DNA of 64,000 nt from Teichococcus coralli (GTDB taxonomy: Bacteria; Pseudomonadota; Alphaproteobacteria; Acetobacterales; Acetobacteraceae): assembly GCF_009829925.1 (NCBI RefSeq), contig NZ_SNVJ01000005.1:217541-281540 (forward strand), given 5' to 3'. Shown here piece by piece: positions 54,126 to 63,805 of this stretch. The notes beneath the pieces are model-generated. The model made no database searches. It was given only the letters and a program-made list of their open reading frames with translations, and was not told where the DNA came from. A program made the translations under genes and the position numbers. Every line of letters begins with the position of its first letter. The first letter of the stretch is position 1.

Positions 54126-55395
54126 GGCGTTGCGGCGGAACCTGTCGCCGGATGTCGAACTGGCCGCGCGCCTGTTCGACGAGCTGCGGCAGCGGAGCTT
54201 CGACGGCGTCGGCATCACCCGCGAGGCCTACGGCCCCGGCGAGCGCATGGCGCATGCGCTGGCCCGCCGCGAGGCCGAGGCGCTCGGCCTGGAGGTGAGC
54301 GCCGACCCGGTCGGCAACCTGCACATGACCCTGCCGGGCCAGGACCGCGTGGCGAAGCGGGTGCTGCTCGGCAGCCACCTCGATTCGGTGCCGCAGGGCG
54401 GCAATTTCGACGGTGCCGCCGGCGTGCTGGCGGGGCTCGCCGCCGTGGCCGGGCTGAAGCGCGCGGGCTTCACCCCGGCGCGCGACATCACCGTGATCGC
54501 GACCCGCGCCGAGGAGGCGGGGGCCTGGTTCCCGACCTCCTATCCCGGCAGCCGGGGCGCGCTGGGCCGGCTGAAGCCGGAGGAGCTCCAGGTGAAGCGC
54601 CAGGACTCCGGCCGCAGCCTCGCCGACCACATGCGCGAGGAGGGCTTCGACCCGGACTTCGCCGCGCGTGGCGAGACGCTGATCACCCCGGAGAATGCCG
54701 CCGCCTTCCTGGAGGTGCATATCGAGCAGGGGCCGGTGCTGGACTCCGAGGGCATCCCCGTCGGCATCGTCACCGGCATCCCGGGCAGCCGCCGGCTGCG
54801 GCAGGGCCGCGTGCTTGGCGAGTACAACCATTCCGGCGGCACGCCGCGGCGCTACCGGCGCGATGCCGCCATCGCCCTGGCCGAGCTGGCGGTGGCGCTC
54901 GACGAGGAATGGGCCCGGCTGGAGGCGCATGGCCACCGGCTCGTCTGCACCTTCTGCACCCTGGCCACCACGGCCGAGGCGGGCTTCACCAAGATCGCCG
55001 GCGAGGCGACCTTCATGCTGGACGTGCGCAGCGTGAACCCGGCCAGCGTGGACGCCATCTTCGCCGAGCTGGCCCGGCAGGTGCCGGCCATCGAGGCGCG
55101 GCGCGGCGTGCGCTTCGATCTCGGCGCCGAGACCGGCTCGGTGGCCGCGCCGATGGATGCCGGGCTGCGCGCCGGCCTGGCGCGGGCCGCCGAGGCGACC
55201 GGCGTGCGCACCCTGGAGATGGCCTCCGGCGGCGGGCATGACGCAGCGGCCTTCGCGGCGGCGGGCATCCCGTCCGCGATGCTGTTCGTGCGCAACCAGA
55301 ACGGCAGCCACAATCCGCACGAGGCGATGCGGATGGAGGATTTCGCCGAGGCCTGCACTGTGGTCACGCGCTGGCTGGCCGAGGCGGCCGGCTGA
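54100..55395 (+). CDS. Zn-dependent hydrolase, N-carbamoyl/allantoate amidohydrolase family
   Basis: A di-zinc M20-type amidohydrolase of about 431 residues. Metal and substrate ligands: GSHLDSVPQGGNFDGAAG (His, Asp), the EEAGAWFPTS segment (normally DEEGxRF), VHIEQGPVLDSEG (His, Glu-Gln), and C-terminal HNPHEAM (His). It likely removes carbamoyl or related groups from amino-acid derivatives. ATG at 54100 overlaps the SDR; a GTG at 54115 is the other candidate start. Confidence 0.82.
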   Translation: MAGWSVASEALRRNLSPDVELAARLFDELRQRSFDGVGITREAYGPGERMAHALARREAEALGLEVSADPVGNLHMTLPGQDRVAKRVLLGSHLDSVPQGGNFDGAAGVLAGLAAVAGLKRAGFTPARDITVIATRAEEAGAWFPTSYPGSRGALGRLKPEELQVKRQDSGRSLADHMREEGFDPDFAARGETLITPENAAAFLEVHIEQGPVLDSEGIPVGIVTGIPGSRRLRQGRVLGEYNHSGGTPRRYRRDAAIALAELAVALDEEWARLEAHGHRLVCTFCTLATTAEAGFTKIAGEATFMLDVRSVNPASVDAIFAELARQVPAIEARRGVRFDLGAETGSVAAPMDAGLRAGLARAAEATGVRTLEMASGGGHDAAAFAAAGIPSAMLFVRNQNGSHNPHEAMRMEDFAEACTVVTRWLAEAAG

Positions 55396-55404
55396 GGAAA
55401 GGCG

Positions 55405-55431
55405 GCGGGGAGGGCGCGCAGCCTTCCCCGC
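55405..55431. terminator. Hairpin between convergent amidohydrolase and binding-protein genes
   Basis: An 11-bp stem with one G-T pair: GCGGGGAGGGC at 55405-55415 and GCCTTCCCCGC at 55421-55431, loop of 5. It lies in the 45-bp gap between the two stops. Confidence 0.7.
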
Positions 55432-55440
55432 CCGCTCCCG

Positions 55441-56487
55441 TCAGCGGATCGGCGGCGCGTACATCAGCCCGCCATGGTTCCACAGCGCGTTCAGCCCGCG
55501 CGGCAGGCCCAGCGGGGAGTCCTCCCCAAGATGGCGCTGGAAGATCTCCCCGTAGTTCCCGACGGCCTTGATGGCGTTGTAGGCCCAGCGCCGATCCAGC
55601 CCCATGGCCGGACCGTGGTCGCCGCTGACGCCCAGCAGGCGGCGCACATCCGGGTTTGGGCTGTCCAGCATGCTGTCCAGATTGGCCTGGGTGACGCCCA
55701 GTTCCTCGGCCAGCACCAGCGCGAAGAAGGTCCAGCGCACGATGTCGTACCATTGCGGGTCGCCCTTGCGGACGGCCGGGGTCAGCGGCTCCTTGCTGAT
55801 GATGTCCGGCAGAATCACGTGCTCGCCCTTGGGCAGGCTGCTGACGAAGCCGGCAAGCTGGCTGGCATCCAGCGTGTAGGAATCGCAGCGGCCGGAGAGA
55901 TAGGCCTTCCGCGTGTCCTCGTTCGACTCGAACACGACGGGGTGGACCGCGAACCTGTTGGTACGGGCCCAGTCCGCCAGGTTCAGCTCGTTCGTGGAGC
56001 CGGCGGTGACGCAGATGCTGGCCCCGTCGAGCTGCGAGGCCTTGGTGACGCCGAGCGACTTCTTCACCACGAAGCCCTGGCCGTCATAGAAGGCCACGGG
56101 ACCGAACTGCAGGCCGGCATTGACCTCGCGGGAGTGGGTCCAGGTGAAGGTGCGGGCCACCATGTCCACCTGGCCGGATTGCAGCGCCGGGATGCGCGCC
56201 TGGCTGGTCAGCACTGTCCAGCGGATCCTGGCGTTGGGGCCCAGCACGGCCGCGGCCACGGCGCGGCAGATGTCGGGATCGAGCCCCTGCTGCTCGCCGC
56301 GGCTGTCCGGCACGCCGAAGCCGGGGCTGCCCTGGTTGGCGCTGCAATCGAGCAGGCCCTTGGCGCGGACCCCGGCCAGGGTCGGGCCGGGCTCGGCCAT
56401 CTGCGCGGCGGCGCGGCCGGCCGGCGGCAGCATGGCCGCCAGGGCAAGTCCGGTCGTGAGGAGAAGTCGGATGGACAAGGTGGGCAT
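55441..56487 (-). CDS. Amino-acid ABC transporter substrate-binding protein, AapJ-type
   Basis: A periplasmic binding protein of 348 residues. The signal peptide runs to about residue 28 (AGRAAAQ). The mature part has GVRAKGLLDCSANQGSPGFG (in part RAKGLLDCSANQG), DICRAVAAAVLG, VDMVARTFTWTHSRE and GLDPDICR, a PBP2_AapJ pattern for general L-amino acid uptake. No permease or ATPase genes of this family lie nearby, so it is an orphan. ATG at 56487 has GGAGA 6-7 bases before it. Confidence 0.85.
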   Translation of the reverse strand: MPTLSIRLLLTTGLALAAMLPPAGRAAAQMAEPGPTLAGVRAKGLLDCSANQGSPGFGVPDSRGEQQGLDPDICRAVAAAVLGPNARIRWTVLTSQARIPALQSGQVDMVARTFTWTHSREVNAGLQFGPVAFYDGQGFVVKKSLGVTKASQLDGASICVTAGSTNELNLADWARTNRFAVHPVVFESNEDTRKAYLSGRCDSYTLDASQLAGFVSSLPKGEHVILPDIISKEPLTPAVRKGDPQWYDIVRWTFFALVLAEELGVTQANLDSMLDSPNPDVRRLLGVSGDHGPAMGLDRRWAYNAIKAVGNYGEIFQRHLGEDSPLGLPRGLNALWNHGGLMYAPPIR

Positions 56488-56626
56488 CTTTGTCTCCGGC
56501 TGGTTGCGCCGGGCCATGGCAGCCACGGGCCCGGCGGACACCGTTCCAGAAAAGCAATATCGATTCCACTGGAACCACGGCGGCGCCGCGCTGGGCGCCG
56601 TGGGGCGGATGGCGTATTGCGGGGCC

Positions 56627-57154
56627 ATGAGTGACGCCAAGGGGCCGCAGCGGCCCGAAATCTGGATCGACGCCGATGCCTGCCCGGTGCGGGAGGAGGT
56701 GTTCCGCGTCGCGGCACGCCACTCCCTCGTGGTGCATGTCGTCTCCAACGGCGCGCGCGGCATCCGCCTGCCGGAGGCGGAGTGGATCCGCCGCGTCATC
56801 GTGCCCGAGGGGCCGGACGCGGCGGATGACTGGATCGCCACGCATATCCGGCCTCAGGACCTCTGCGTCACCGCCGACATCCCGCTCGCCGCGCGCTGCC
56901 TGGAGCAGGGCGCGCGGGCGCTGGCGCCGAACGGCCGGCTCTGGACCACCGACAACATCGGCAGCGCCCTGGCGGGGCGCGAGGTGGCGCGGCACCTGCG
57001 GGAGATCGGCGCCACCACCCGCGGGCCGGCGGCCATGGGGAGCGCCGACCGCTCCCGCTTCCTTTCCGCGCTGGAGAACGAGGCGCAGGCGGCGATCCGG
57101 GGTGCCAGCGCCGCGCCGCTGAGGCTCTGGCGCCCATTGCCCGACGGGAACTGA
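56627..57154 (+). CDS. YaiI/YqxD family protein (DUF188)
   Basis: A 175-residue protein matching the YaiI/DUF188 family: IWIDADACPVREEVFRVAARH at the N-terminus (in part IWIDADACPVREEVFR), DDWIATHIRPQDLCVTADIPLA (in part TADIPLAARCLEQGA). The fold resembles PIN-like nucleases, with Asp residues in IDADACP and VTADIP, but activity is not established for the family. Its TGA abuts the neighbouring aldo/keto reductase stop with no spacer. Confidence 0.85.
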   Translation: MSDAKGPQRPEIWIDADACPVREEVFRVAARHSLVVHVVSNGARGIRLPEAEWIRRVIVPEGPDAADDWIATHIRPQDLCVTADIPLAARCLEQGARALAPNGRLWTTDNIGSALAGREVARHLREIGATTRGPAAMGSADRSRFLSALENEAQAAIRGASAAPLRLWRPLPDGN

Positions 57155-58138
57155 TCAGCCCGCGGGCGTCGGAGCCTCTTCCGGGAGCAGGGACTGCGCC
57201 TTCAGCGTGGCCCAGAACGCGGCGGGGATCTCCTGCCGCATCAGCTCGGCGTTCTGCCGCACCCGGTCCGGGTGCTTGGCGCCGGGGATGACCGAGGCCA
57301 CCACGGGATGCGCGGCGCAGAACTGCAGCGCGGCCGCGCGCAGGTCCACGCCATGCTCCTTGGCCACGGCGGCCAGGCGGTCGCGCGCCGCCACCTGCTC
57401 GGCCGGCGCCTCCTGGTAGTCGAAGGTGCGGCCCCCGGCGAGCAGGCCGGAGTTGAAGGGGCCGCCCACCACCACATGCGCGCCGCGCTCGGCGCAGAGC
57501 GGGAACAGCTCCCTCAGCCCGGTGAGGTCGAGCAGGCTGTAGCGGCCGGCGAGCAGGAACACGTCCGGGTCGGATTCCCTCACCGCGCGGATGCAGGGCT
57601 CCGGCAGGTTCACGCCCAGGCCCCAGGCGCGGATCAGTCCTTCCTCACGCATCTTGATCAGCTCGCGGAAGGCGCCCTCGCGGGCCTTCTCGAACTGCTC
57701 CGTCCAGGCCTCGCCCAGATGGTCAGCGGCGAGGTCGTGGACATAGACGATGTCGATCCGGCCGACCGCCATGCGTTGCAGGCTGTCCTCCACGGAGCGG
57801 CGGGCACCGGCGGCGGAATAGTCCAGCACGCGGCGGAAGGGCAGGGCGCTGAGGAAAGGCGGCTCGGGCTCGGCCTCCAGGTCCGGCACCAGCAGGCGCC
57901 CGACCTTGGTGGAGAGCACGTAGTCGTCGCGCCCGTGCCGCCGCAGCACGTCGCCGAAGCGGTGCTCGGAGAGGCCGGCGCCGTAGTGCGGGGCGGTGTC
58001 GAAGTAGCGGATGCCGCTCTCCCAGGCGGCTTCCAGCGTCGCCTCCGCGGTGTTCTCGTCCACCTTGGCGAACATGTCGCCGAGCGGGGCGCCGCCGAAG
58101 CCGAGCGGTCCGGGGGGCGCGAAGCGTTGACTGGCCAT
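57155..58138 (-). CDS. Aldo/keto reductase
   Basis: A 327-residue AKR of the D-threo-aldose/fucose dehydrogenase type. Catalytic tetrad: Asp and Tyr in YFDTAPHYG, Lys in STKVGR, His in VYVHDL. The NADPH-binding tail has IPGAKHPDRVRQN. Substrate is probably a sugar or aldehyde. It converges head-on with the DUF188 gene. Confidence 0.88.
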   Translation of the reverse strand: MASQRFAPPGPLGFGGAPLGDMFAKVDENTAEATLEAAWESGIRYFDTAPHYGAGLSEHRFGDVLRRHGRDDYVLSTKVGRLLVPDLEAEPEPPFLSALPFRRVLDYSAAGARRSVEDSLQRMAVGRIDIVYVHDLAADHLGEAWTEQFEKAREGAFRELIKMREEGLIRAWGLGVNLPEPCIRAVRESDPDVFLLAGRYSLLDLTGLRELFPLCAERGAHVVVGGPFNSGLLAGGRTFDYQEAPAEQVAARDRLAAVAKEHGVDLRAAALQFCAAHPVVASVIPGAKHPDRVRQNAELMRQEIPAAFWATLKAQSLLPEEAPTPAG

Positions 58139-58205
58139 GGGCCTGCCTCCTTTGCGGGTTCCGCCGGAAGGACGCGCGGCGCGCCCTCCGGGTTGCCCCG
58201 GCATC

Positions 58206-59939
58206 TCAGCCCGCGATGCGGCCCAGATGCGTCTCCTGCACGGCGCTCAGGCGCTGGTAGAGACCAGGCCGCGCCACCAGCTCCTCATGGCGGCCCTGCG
58301 CGACGATGCCGCTCTCGTCCACCACAACGATGCGGTCCGCGTTGCGGATGGTGGCCAGGCGGTGGGCGATGACCAGCGTGGTGCGCCCCCTGGCCAGCTC
58401 GGCGAGGGATTGCTGGATCGCGCGCTCCGTCTCGGTGTCGAGCGCCGAGGTGGCCTCGTCCAGGATCAGGATGGGCGGGTTCTTCAGGAAGATGCGGGCG
58501 ATCGCCAGGCGCTGCTTCTGCCCGCCCGAGAGCTTCACGCCGCGCTCGCCGACCACGGTGTCCAGCCCCTCCGGCAGCCGCTCGATCAGCCCGTCCAGCT
58601 TCGCCCGGCGCGCCGCCTCGCGGATCTCCGCCTCCGAGGCGCCGAGCCGGCCATAGGCGATGTTCTCCCGCAGCGTGCCGGCGAAAAGGAAGACGTCCTG
58701 CTGCACGATGCCGATCTGCGCCCGCAGCGAGGCCAGGGTCATGCCACGGATGTCCAGCCCATCGATGGTGATGCGCCCCGCCTCGACGTCGTAGAAGCGC
58801 GGCAGCAGCGAGCAGAGCGTGGTCTTGCCCGCGCCGGAGGGGCCGACAAAGGCCACCGTGCCGCCGGCCGGCAGGTGCAGGTCGATGTCCCGCAGCACCG
58901 GCTTGCCCGGCAGGTAGCCGAAGCGGACATGCTCGTAGCGGATCTCGCCGCGCAGCGCGGGGGCGGGGATGGCATCTGGCGCGTCGGTGATGTCGGGCGC
59001 GGTGTCCAGCAGCTCGCAATAGCGGCGGAAGCCGGCGATGCCCTTCGGATAGGTCTCGATGACGGCGCTGATCTTCTCCACGGGGCGGAAGAACACGCCG
59101 ACCAGCAGCAGGAAGCCGACGAACTCGCCGTTGGAGAGCTGGCCGTTCAGCACGAAGTAGCTGCCCGCCAGCATCACCACCATCTGCGTCAGCCGCATGC
59201 CGAGATAGTTGAGCGAGGTGCTGGCGGCCATGATGCGGTAGGCCTCCAGCTTGGTGGTGCGGTACTGCGCGTTGTCCTGCGCGAAGAGGGCGCGCTCATG
59301 GTCCTCGTTGCCGAAGGCCTGCACCACGCGCATGCCGCCCACCGTCTCCTCGATGCGCGCGTTGAAGGCGCCGACGCGGCCGAACAGCCGGCGCCAGGTG
59401 TTGGTCATGTGCGAGCCGTAATGCGTCGAGGCCCAGCCGATCAGCGGCACGATCACCGCCGTCAGCAGGGCGAGCGGCACATGCACGCTGAACATCAGGG
59501 CGAAGGCGCCGAGGAAGGTCATCACGGCGATGAACAGGTCCTCCGGCCCGTGATGCGCCACCTCGCCCACCTCCTCCAGGTCGCGCGTCACGCGGGCGAC
59601 GAGGTGGCCGGTCTTCTGGTTGTCGTAGAAGCGGAAGGAGAGCTTCTGCAGGTGGTCGAAAGCCTTCCGCCGCATCTCCGTCTCGATGTTGATGCCGAGC
59701 ATGTGGCCCCAATAGGTGACCACGGCCATCAAGCCGGTGTTTAGAAGGTAGATGAGAAGCAGGCCGGTGGCGGCGAGCAGGATCAGCGTCCAGTCCTGCC
59801 GGGGCAGCAGGTTGTCCACGAAGGCCTTCACCGCGACGGGAAAGCCGAGCTCCAGCAGCCCCGCCAGCACGGCGCAGGAGAAGTCCAGCAGGAACAGGCG
59901 GAAATGCGGGCGGTAGTAGCCGAAGAAGCGCCGGAGCAT
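58206..59939 (-). CDS. ABC exporter (MsbA-like, TM-ATPase fused)
   Basis: A 577-residue half-transporter: transmembrane domain (about 12-300), then ATPase with VGPSGAGKTTLC (Walker A), LSGGQKQRLAIARIFLKNP (signature), PILILDEATSALD and IAHRLATI. It resembles MsbA/BmrA-type exporters, acting as a homodimer. Comparable in type to the exporter at 46.5-48.2 kb, but not the same protein. Substrate unknown. Confidence 0.9.
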   Translation of the reverse strand: MLRRFFGYYRPHFRLFLLDFSCAVLAGLLELGFPVAVKAFVDNLLPRQDWTLILLAATGLLLIYLLNTGLMAVVTYWGHMLGINIETEMRRKAFDHLQKLSFRFYDNQKTGHLVARVTRDLEEVGEVAHHGPEDLFIAVMTFLGAFALMFSVHVPLALLTAVIVPLIGWASTHYGSHMTNTWRRLFGRVGAFNARIEETVGGMRVVQAFGNEDHERALFAQDNAQYRTTKLEAYRIMAASTSLNYLGMRLTQMVVMLAGSYFVLNGQLSNGEFVGFLLLVGVFFRPVEKISAVIETYPKGIAGFRRYCELLDTAPDITDAPDAIPAPALRGEIRYEHVRFGYLPGKPVLRDIDLHLPAGGTVAFVGPSGAGKTTLCSLLPRFYDVEAGRITIDGLDIRGMTLASLRAQIGIVQQDVFLFAGTLRENIAYGRLGASEAEIREAARRAKLDGLIERLPEGLDTVVGERGVKLSGGQKQRLAIARIFLKNPPILILDEATSALDTETERAIQQSLAELARGRTTLVIAHRLATIRNADRIVVVDESGIVAQGRHEELVARPGLYQRLSAVQETHLGRIAG

Positions 59940-60023
59940 GTCGGGAAGGCCTTGCCCATGAAGGAGGAGCCGGCGGCCGCCGGCCCGGGAGCGGCATTCC
60001 TATCCGGCGCGCGGGCGAACAGG

Positions 60024-60692
60024 TCAACCGGATTTGCCGCGGTGCAGCAGGTGCGTCATGGCCGCGGTGCCGAGCACGGGCACCAGGAGGTTGGCCACCG
60101 GCACCACCGCCGCCGCCGCCAGGACCGCCCCTACGGCCAGGATCTCGTTGCGGCGGCGGCGGCGCAGCAGGCGCGATTCGGGCACCGACATGCGGCGCTG
60201 GGCCACCCCCTCGAACAGCCCATAGCCCAGGGATACCGTTGAGACGGCCCAGAACAGCACCACGCCCACTGGCGGCAGCATCAGCGTCAGCGGCAGGATG
60301 ACCAGCGTCAGCACCAGCAGCCGCAGCGAAAGCGAGAGGTTGGCGCCGATCTGGGCGGAGAGCGAGGCGCCTTTGGCCGGCGGCAAGGCGGGATAGAAGC
60401 GGCGCTCGACGGCCTCCGCCACCTCGTCGAGAAAGAGGCTGGTGATGGCCAGCAGCAGCGGCACGAAGAGCCAGAGGGCCGTCAGCAGCACCAGCGCTCC
60501 GCCAAGCAGCCCCGCCATGGTGGCCAGCCAGCCGTCGCCGCCGACCAGCGCGCCGACGCCCCAGTCGGCCAGCACCGCCAGCCCGCCAAAGGCCAGGATG
60601 GCGGCCAGCAGCCCCTTCAGCAGGGGGCCACGAAAGCCAGGATCGGCGATCTGGCGCAGGGGCAGCAGCAGGCTGGCGGTGACGGTCTTCAT
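60024..60692 (-). CDS. EI24-domain membrane protein (CysZ-like)
   Basis: A 222-residue inner-membrane protein of the EI24/CysZ fold with four or so long helices, including LLKGLLAAILAFGGLAVLAD, the FVPLLLAITSLFLDEVAEAVE hinge and a PVVPVANLLVPVLGTAAMTHL-like C-terminal segment (VVPVANLLVPVLGTAAMTHL here). CysZ members import sulfate, but many EI24 proteins have no known role. ATG at 60692. Confidence 0.85.
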   Translation of the reverse strand: MKTVTASLLLPLRQIADPGFRGPLLKGLLAAILAFGGLAVLADWGVGALVGGDGWLATMAGLLGGALVLLTALWLFVPLLLAITSLFLDEVAEAVERRFYPALPPAKGASLSAQIGANLSLSLRLLVLTLVILPLTLMLPPVGVVLFWAVSTVSLGYGLFEGVAQRRMSVPESRLLRRRRRNEILAVGAVLAAAAVVPVANLLVPVLGTAAMTHLLHRGKSG

Positions 60693-60804
60693 CGGGGCTC
60701 CGGACGGTAAGGGGGGCAGATATGGGGCTTCGGGGCCCGGCTGCGAATGGCGCAGCGGGGCCGGTCGCTCGTCAGGGTTGATCGGCGCCGCGCCGCTGCC
60801 GAGA

Positions 60805-62784
60805 ATGGCCGTCCCACCTGCCCGGTCCGCGCCGATGCCCGCACCCGCCCTTTCCCGCCGCGCCCTGCTGCTCTCGGGCGCCGCATTCTCCCTGGGCCTG
60901 CCGCCGGCGGCGCACGCCCAGGCGCCCGCGAAGCTGCGGCTGCGCCTGCTGGAGACGACCGACCTCCACGTCAACGTCTTCCCCTACGACTACTACCGGG
61001 ACCGGACGGACGACACGGTGGGCCTGGCCAAGACCGCGACGCTGATCGCCGCCGCCCGCGCCGAGGTCCCGAACAGCCTGCTCTTCGACAACGGCGACGT
61101 CATCCAGGGCAGCCCGCTCGGCGACTACATGGCCTATTCGCATGGGCTGAAGCCAGGGCAGGTGCATCCGATCATCGCTGCCATGAACCGGCTGGATTAT
61201 GTCTGCGGAACGCTGGGCAACCATGAGTTCAACTACGGCCTCGACTATCTCGGCACCGCGCTGACCGGGCAGAACTTCCCCAGCGTCTGCGCCAACCTGC
61301 TCAAGGCGGATGGCACGCCGCTGGTGCCGCCCACCCGCCTTTTCGAGCGCGAGATGGTGGACGAGGGCGGCCGGAAGCACCGGTTGCGGATCGGCGTCAT
61401 CGGCTTCGTGCCACCACAGATCATGCAGTGGGACCAGGCCAACCTTGCCGGCAAGGTGACCACCCTCGATATCGTCGAGGCCGCCCGGCAGCACCTGCCC
61501 AGGCTGCGCGCCGAGTCGGACGTGGTGGTGGCGCTGTGCCATTCCGGCATCGCCGGCGGGGCGCCGAAGCCGGGGGCGGAGAACGCCGCCCTCTACCTCG
61601 CCGAGGTGCCGGGGATCGACGCCATCATGACCGGGCACCAGCATCTCGTCTTTCCCGGCAAGGACTTCGCCAACATCGCCGGGGTGGATGCGCAGCGCGG
61701 CTCGCTGCATGGCGTGCCCGCGGTGATGGCGGGCTTCTGGGGCAGCCATCTCGGCGTCATTGATCTCGTGCTGGAGCGCCGGGACGGCGCCTGGAAGGTC
61801 GCGGACTTCGCCAGCGAGGCCCGGCCGATCTACACCCGCACGCCGGAGCGCCGCATCGAGCCGACCGTCGCCGCCACCGAGGCGGTGCTGGCCGCCGCCC
61901 GCCCCGAGCACGAGGCGACGCTCGCCTATGTCCGCCAGCCCGTCGGCGAGACGCAGGCCGCGATCAACAGCTACTGGGCGCTGGTGGCGGATGACCCATC
62001 GGTGCAGATCGTCAGCAACGCCCAGCGCTGGTATGTCGAGGGGCTGGCCAGGGCGGCGGGCCTGGGCGAGCTGCCGCTGCTCTCTGCGGCGGCGCCCTTC
62101 AAGGCGGGCGGCCGCGGCGGGCCGGACTACTACACCGATGTGAAGCCGGGTCCGCTCGCCATCAAGGACGTGGCCGACATCTATCTCTACCCCAACACGC
62201 TGCGCGTGGTGAAGGTGACGGGGGCGCAACTGCGCGGCTGGCTGGAGCGCTCGGCCGGCCTGTTCAACCGCATCGATCCCGCTTCCGCCGAGGAGCAGGC
62301 GCTGATCAACCCGCGCTTCCCCTCCTACAATTTCGACGTGATCGACGGCGTCACCTACCGCATCGACGTGACGCAGCCCTCCCGCTTCGACGCCGACGGC
62401 AAGCTGGCTGCGCCCGAGGCGCGGCGCATCCACGACCTCGCCTGGCAGGGCAAGCCGGTCGGGGACGGGCAGGTGTTCCTGGTCGCCACCAACAACTACC
62501 GCGCCGGCGGCGGCGGCAACTTTCCCGGCGCCGATGGCAGCACCATCGTGCTGGAGGCGCCCGACCTGAACCGCGACGTGGTGGTGCGCTACATCGTGGA
62601 GCAGAAGCGCATCGATCCGGAAGCGGACGGCAACTGGTCGCTGGCGCCCTGGCCCTCCACGGCACGGGTCAGCTTCGTCACCGGTCCGGGCGCGGCGGCC
62701 TTCCGCCCCGCCGGCCTGCGTGCCGAGCCGCTCGGCAACACGCCGGACGGATTCACCAAGTACCGCCTCAGCCATGCGGGCTGA
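60805..62784 (+). CDS. 2',3'-cyclic-nucleotide phosphodiesterase / 3'-nucleotidase (CpdB-type)
   Basis: A periplasmic metallophosphoesterase of about 659 residues, degrading 2',3'-cyclic nucleotides and 3'-nucleotides to nucleosides. A twin-arginine-like signal SRRALLLSG leads to a cut after AHAQ. Metal motifs: TTDLHVNVFPYDYY, LLFDNGDVIQGSPLGDY, GNHEFNYGLDYL, VALCHSGI and MTGHQHLVFPG. The C-terminal 5'-nucleotidase domain carries the substrate stack. ATG at 60805 or 60835 (giving a shorter signal) are both possible; neither has a strong ribosome site. It leads the operon with the BMP-family protein 28 bp downstream. Confidence 0.85.
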   Translation: MAVPPARSAPMPAPALSRRALLLSGAAFSLGLPPAAHAQAPAKLRLRLLETTDLHVNVFPYDYYRDRTDDTVGLAKTATLIAAARAEVPNSLLFDNGDVIQGSPLGDYMAYSHGLKPGQVHPIIAAMNRLDYVCGTLGNHEFNYGLDYLGTALTGQNFPSVCANLLKADGTPLVPPTRLFEREMVDEGGRKHRLRIGVIGFVPPQIMQWDQANLAGKVTTLDIVEAARQHLPRLRAESDVVVALCHSGIAGGAPKPGAENAALYLAEVPGIDAIMTGHQHLVFPGKDFANIAGVDAQRGSLHGVPAVMAGFWGSHLGVIDLVLERRDGAWKVADFASEARPIYTRTPERRIEPTVAATEAVLAAARPEHEATLAYVRQPVGETQAAINSYWALVADDPSVQIVSNAQRWYVEGLARAAGLGELPLLSAAAPFKAGGRGGPDYYTDVKPGPLAIKDVADIYLYPNTLRVVKVTGAQLRGWLERSAGLFNRIDPASAEEQALINPRFPSYNFDVIDGVTYRIDVTQPSRFDADGKLAAPEARRIHDLAWQGKPVGDGQVFLVATNNYRAGGGGNFPGADGSTIVLEAPDLNRDVVVRYIVEQKRIDPEADGNWSLAPWPSTARVSFVTGPGAAAFRPAGLRAEPLGNTPDGFTKYRLSHAG

Positions 62785-62812
62785 GGCGCCGCACCATCCT
62801 GGGGGCTTCACC

Positions 62813-63805
62813 ATGAACAGACTGCTTGCGACGGCGCTCGCCGCATTCCTGGCGGCCGGCACCGCCCGCGCCGCCGAGATCGCCCCGGCCGTCGTCTTCG
62901 ACATGGGCGGGAAGTTCGACAAGTCCTTCAACGAGGGCGTCCACAACGGCGCCGAGGCCTTCAGCAAGGCGAGCAGCATTCCCGTCCGCGAGTTCGAGCC
63001 GCAGAACGACACCCAGCGCGAACAGGCGCTTCGCAACTTCGCCCGGCGCGGCCAGAACCCGATCATCGCGGTCGGCTTCAACCAGGCGAGCGCGGTGAAG
63101 GCGGTGGCCGCCGAGTTCCCCAAGGTGAGCTTCGTCATCATCGACGCCGTGGTGGAGGCGCCGAACGTCGAGTCCGTGCTGTTCCGCGAGGAGCAGGGCA
63201 GCTACCTCGCCGGAATGATGGCGGCGATGAAGAGCGCGACGGGCAAGGTGGGCTTCGTCGGCGGCATGGACGTGCCGCTGATCCGCAAGTTCGCCTGCGG
63301 CTACGTGCAGGGCGCCCGCGCGGTGAACCCGAAGGTCGAGGTGCTGCAGAACATGACGGGCTCCACGCCCTCCGCCTGGAACGACCCGGTGCGCGGCGCG
63401 GAGCTGACCCGCTCGCAGATCGAGCGCGGCGCGGATGTGGTGTTCCACGCCGCCGGCGCCACCGGAATCGGCGTGCTGCAGGCGGCGGCGGATGCCGGCA
63501 AGTACGGCATCGGCGTGGATTCCAACCAGAACCACCTGCACCCCGGCCATGTGCTGACCAGCATGGTGAAGCAGCTCGACGTCGCCACCCGCACCACGCT
63601 GGAGGCGGCGCGCGCCGGCACCTGGAAGCCGGGCACGCAGGTGCTCGGACTGGCGGAGGATGGCGTCGGCCTCGCCTTCGACGAGAACAACGCGCCGATC
63701 GTCACGGCTGAGATGCGCGAGCGTGTCGCCAAAGCCAAGGCCGACATCGTCGCCGGCCGCGTCGCCGTGCATGACTCCATGAGCGACAATTCCTGCCCCC
63801 AGTGA
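62813..63805 (+). CDS. BMP-family substrate-binding protein (nucleoside type)
   Basis: A 330-residue periplasmic protein of the BMP/PnrA-like family that binds purine nucleosides for ABC import. Signal peptide: [15 protein letters not shown]. Family features: [38 protein letters not shown] and [11 protein letters not shown]. There is no lipobox, so it is soluble. Its stop overlaps the ATPase start (TGATG), and the CpdB gene upstream would supply nucleosides. Confidence 0.9.
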   Translation: MNRLLATALAAFLAAGTARAAEIAPAVVFDMGGKFDKSFNEGVHNGAEAFSKASSIPVREFEPQNDTQREQALRNFARRGQNPIIAVGFNQASAVKAVAAEFPKVSFVIIDAVVEAPNVESVLFREEQGSYLAGMMAAMKSATGKVGFVGGMDVPLIRKFACGYVQGARAVNPKVEVLQNMTGSTPSAWNDPVRGAELTRSQIERGADVVFHAAGATGIGVLQAAADAGKYGIGVDSNQNHLHPGHVLTSMVKQLDVATRTTLEAARAGTWKPGTQVLGLAEDGVGLAFDENNAPIVTAEMRERVAKAKADIVAGRVAVHDSMSDNSCPQ

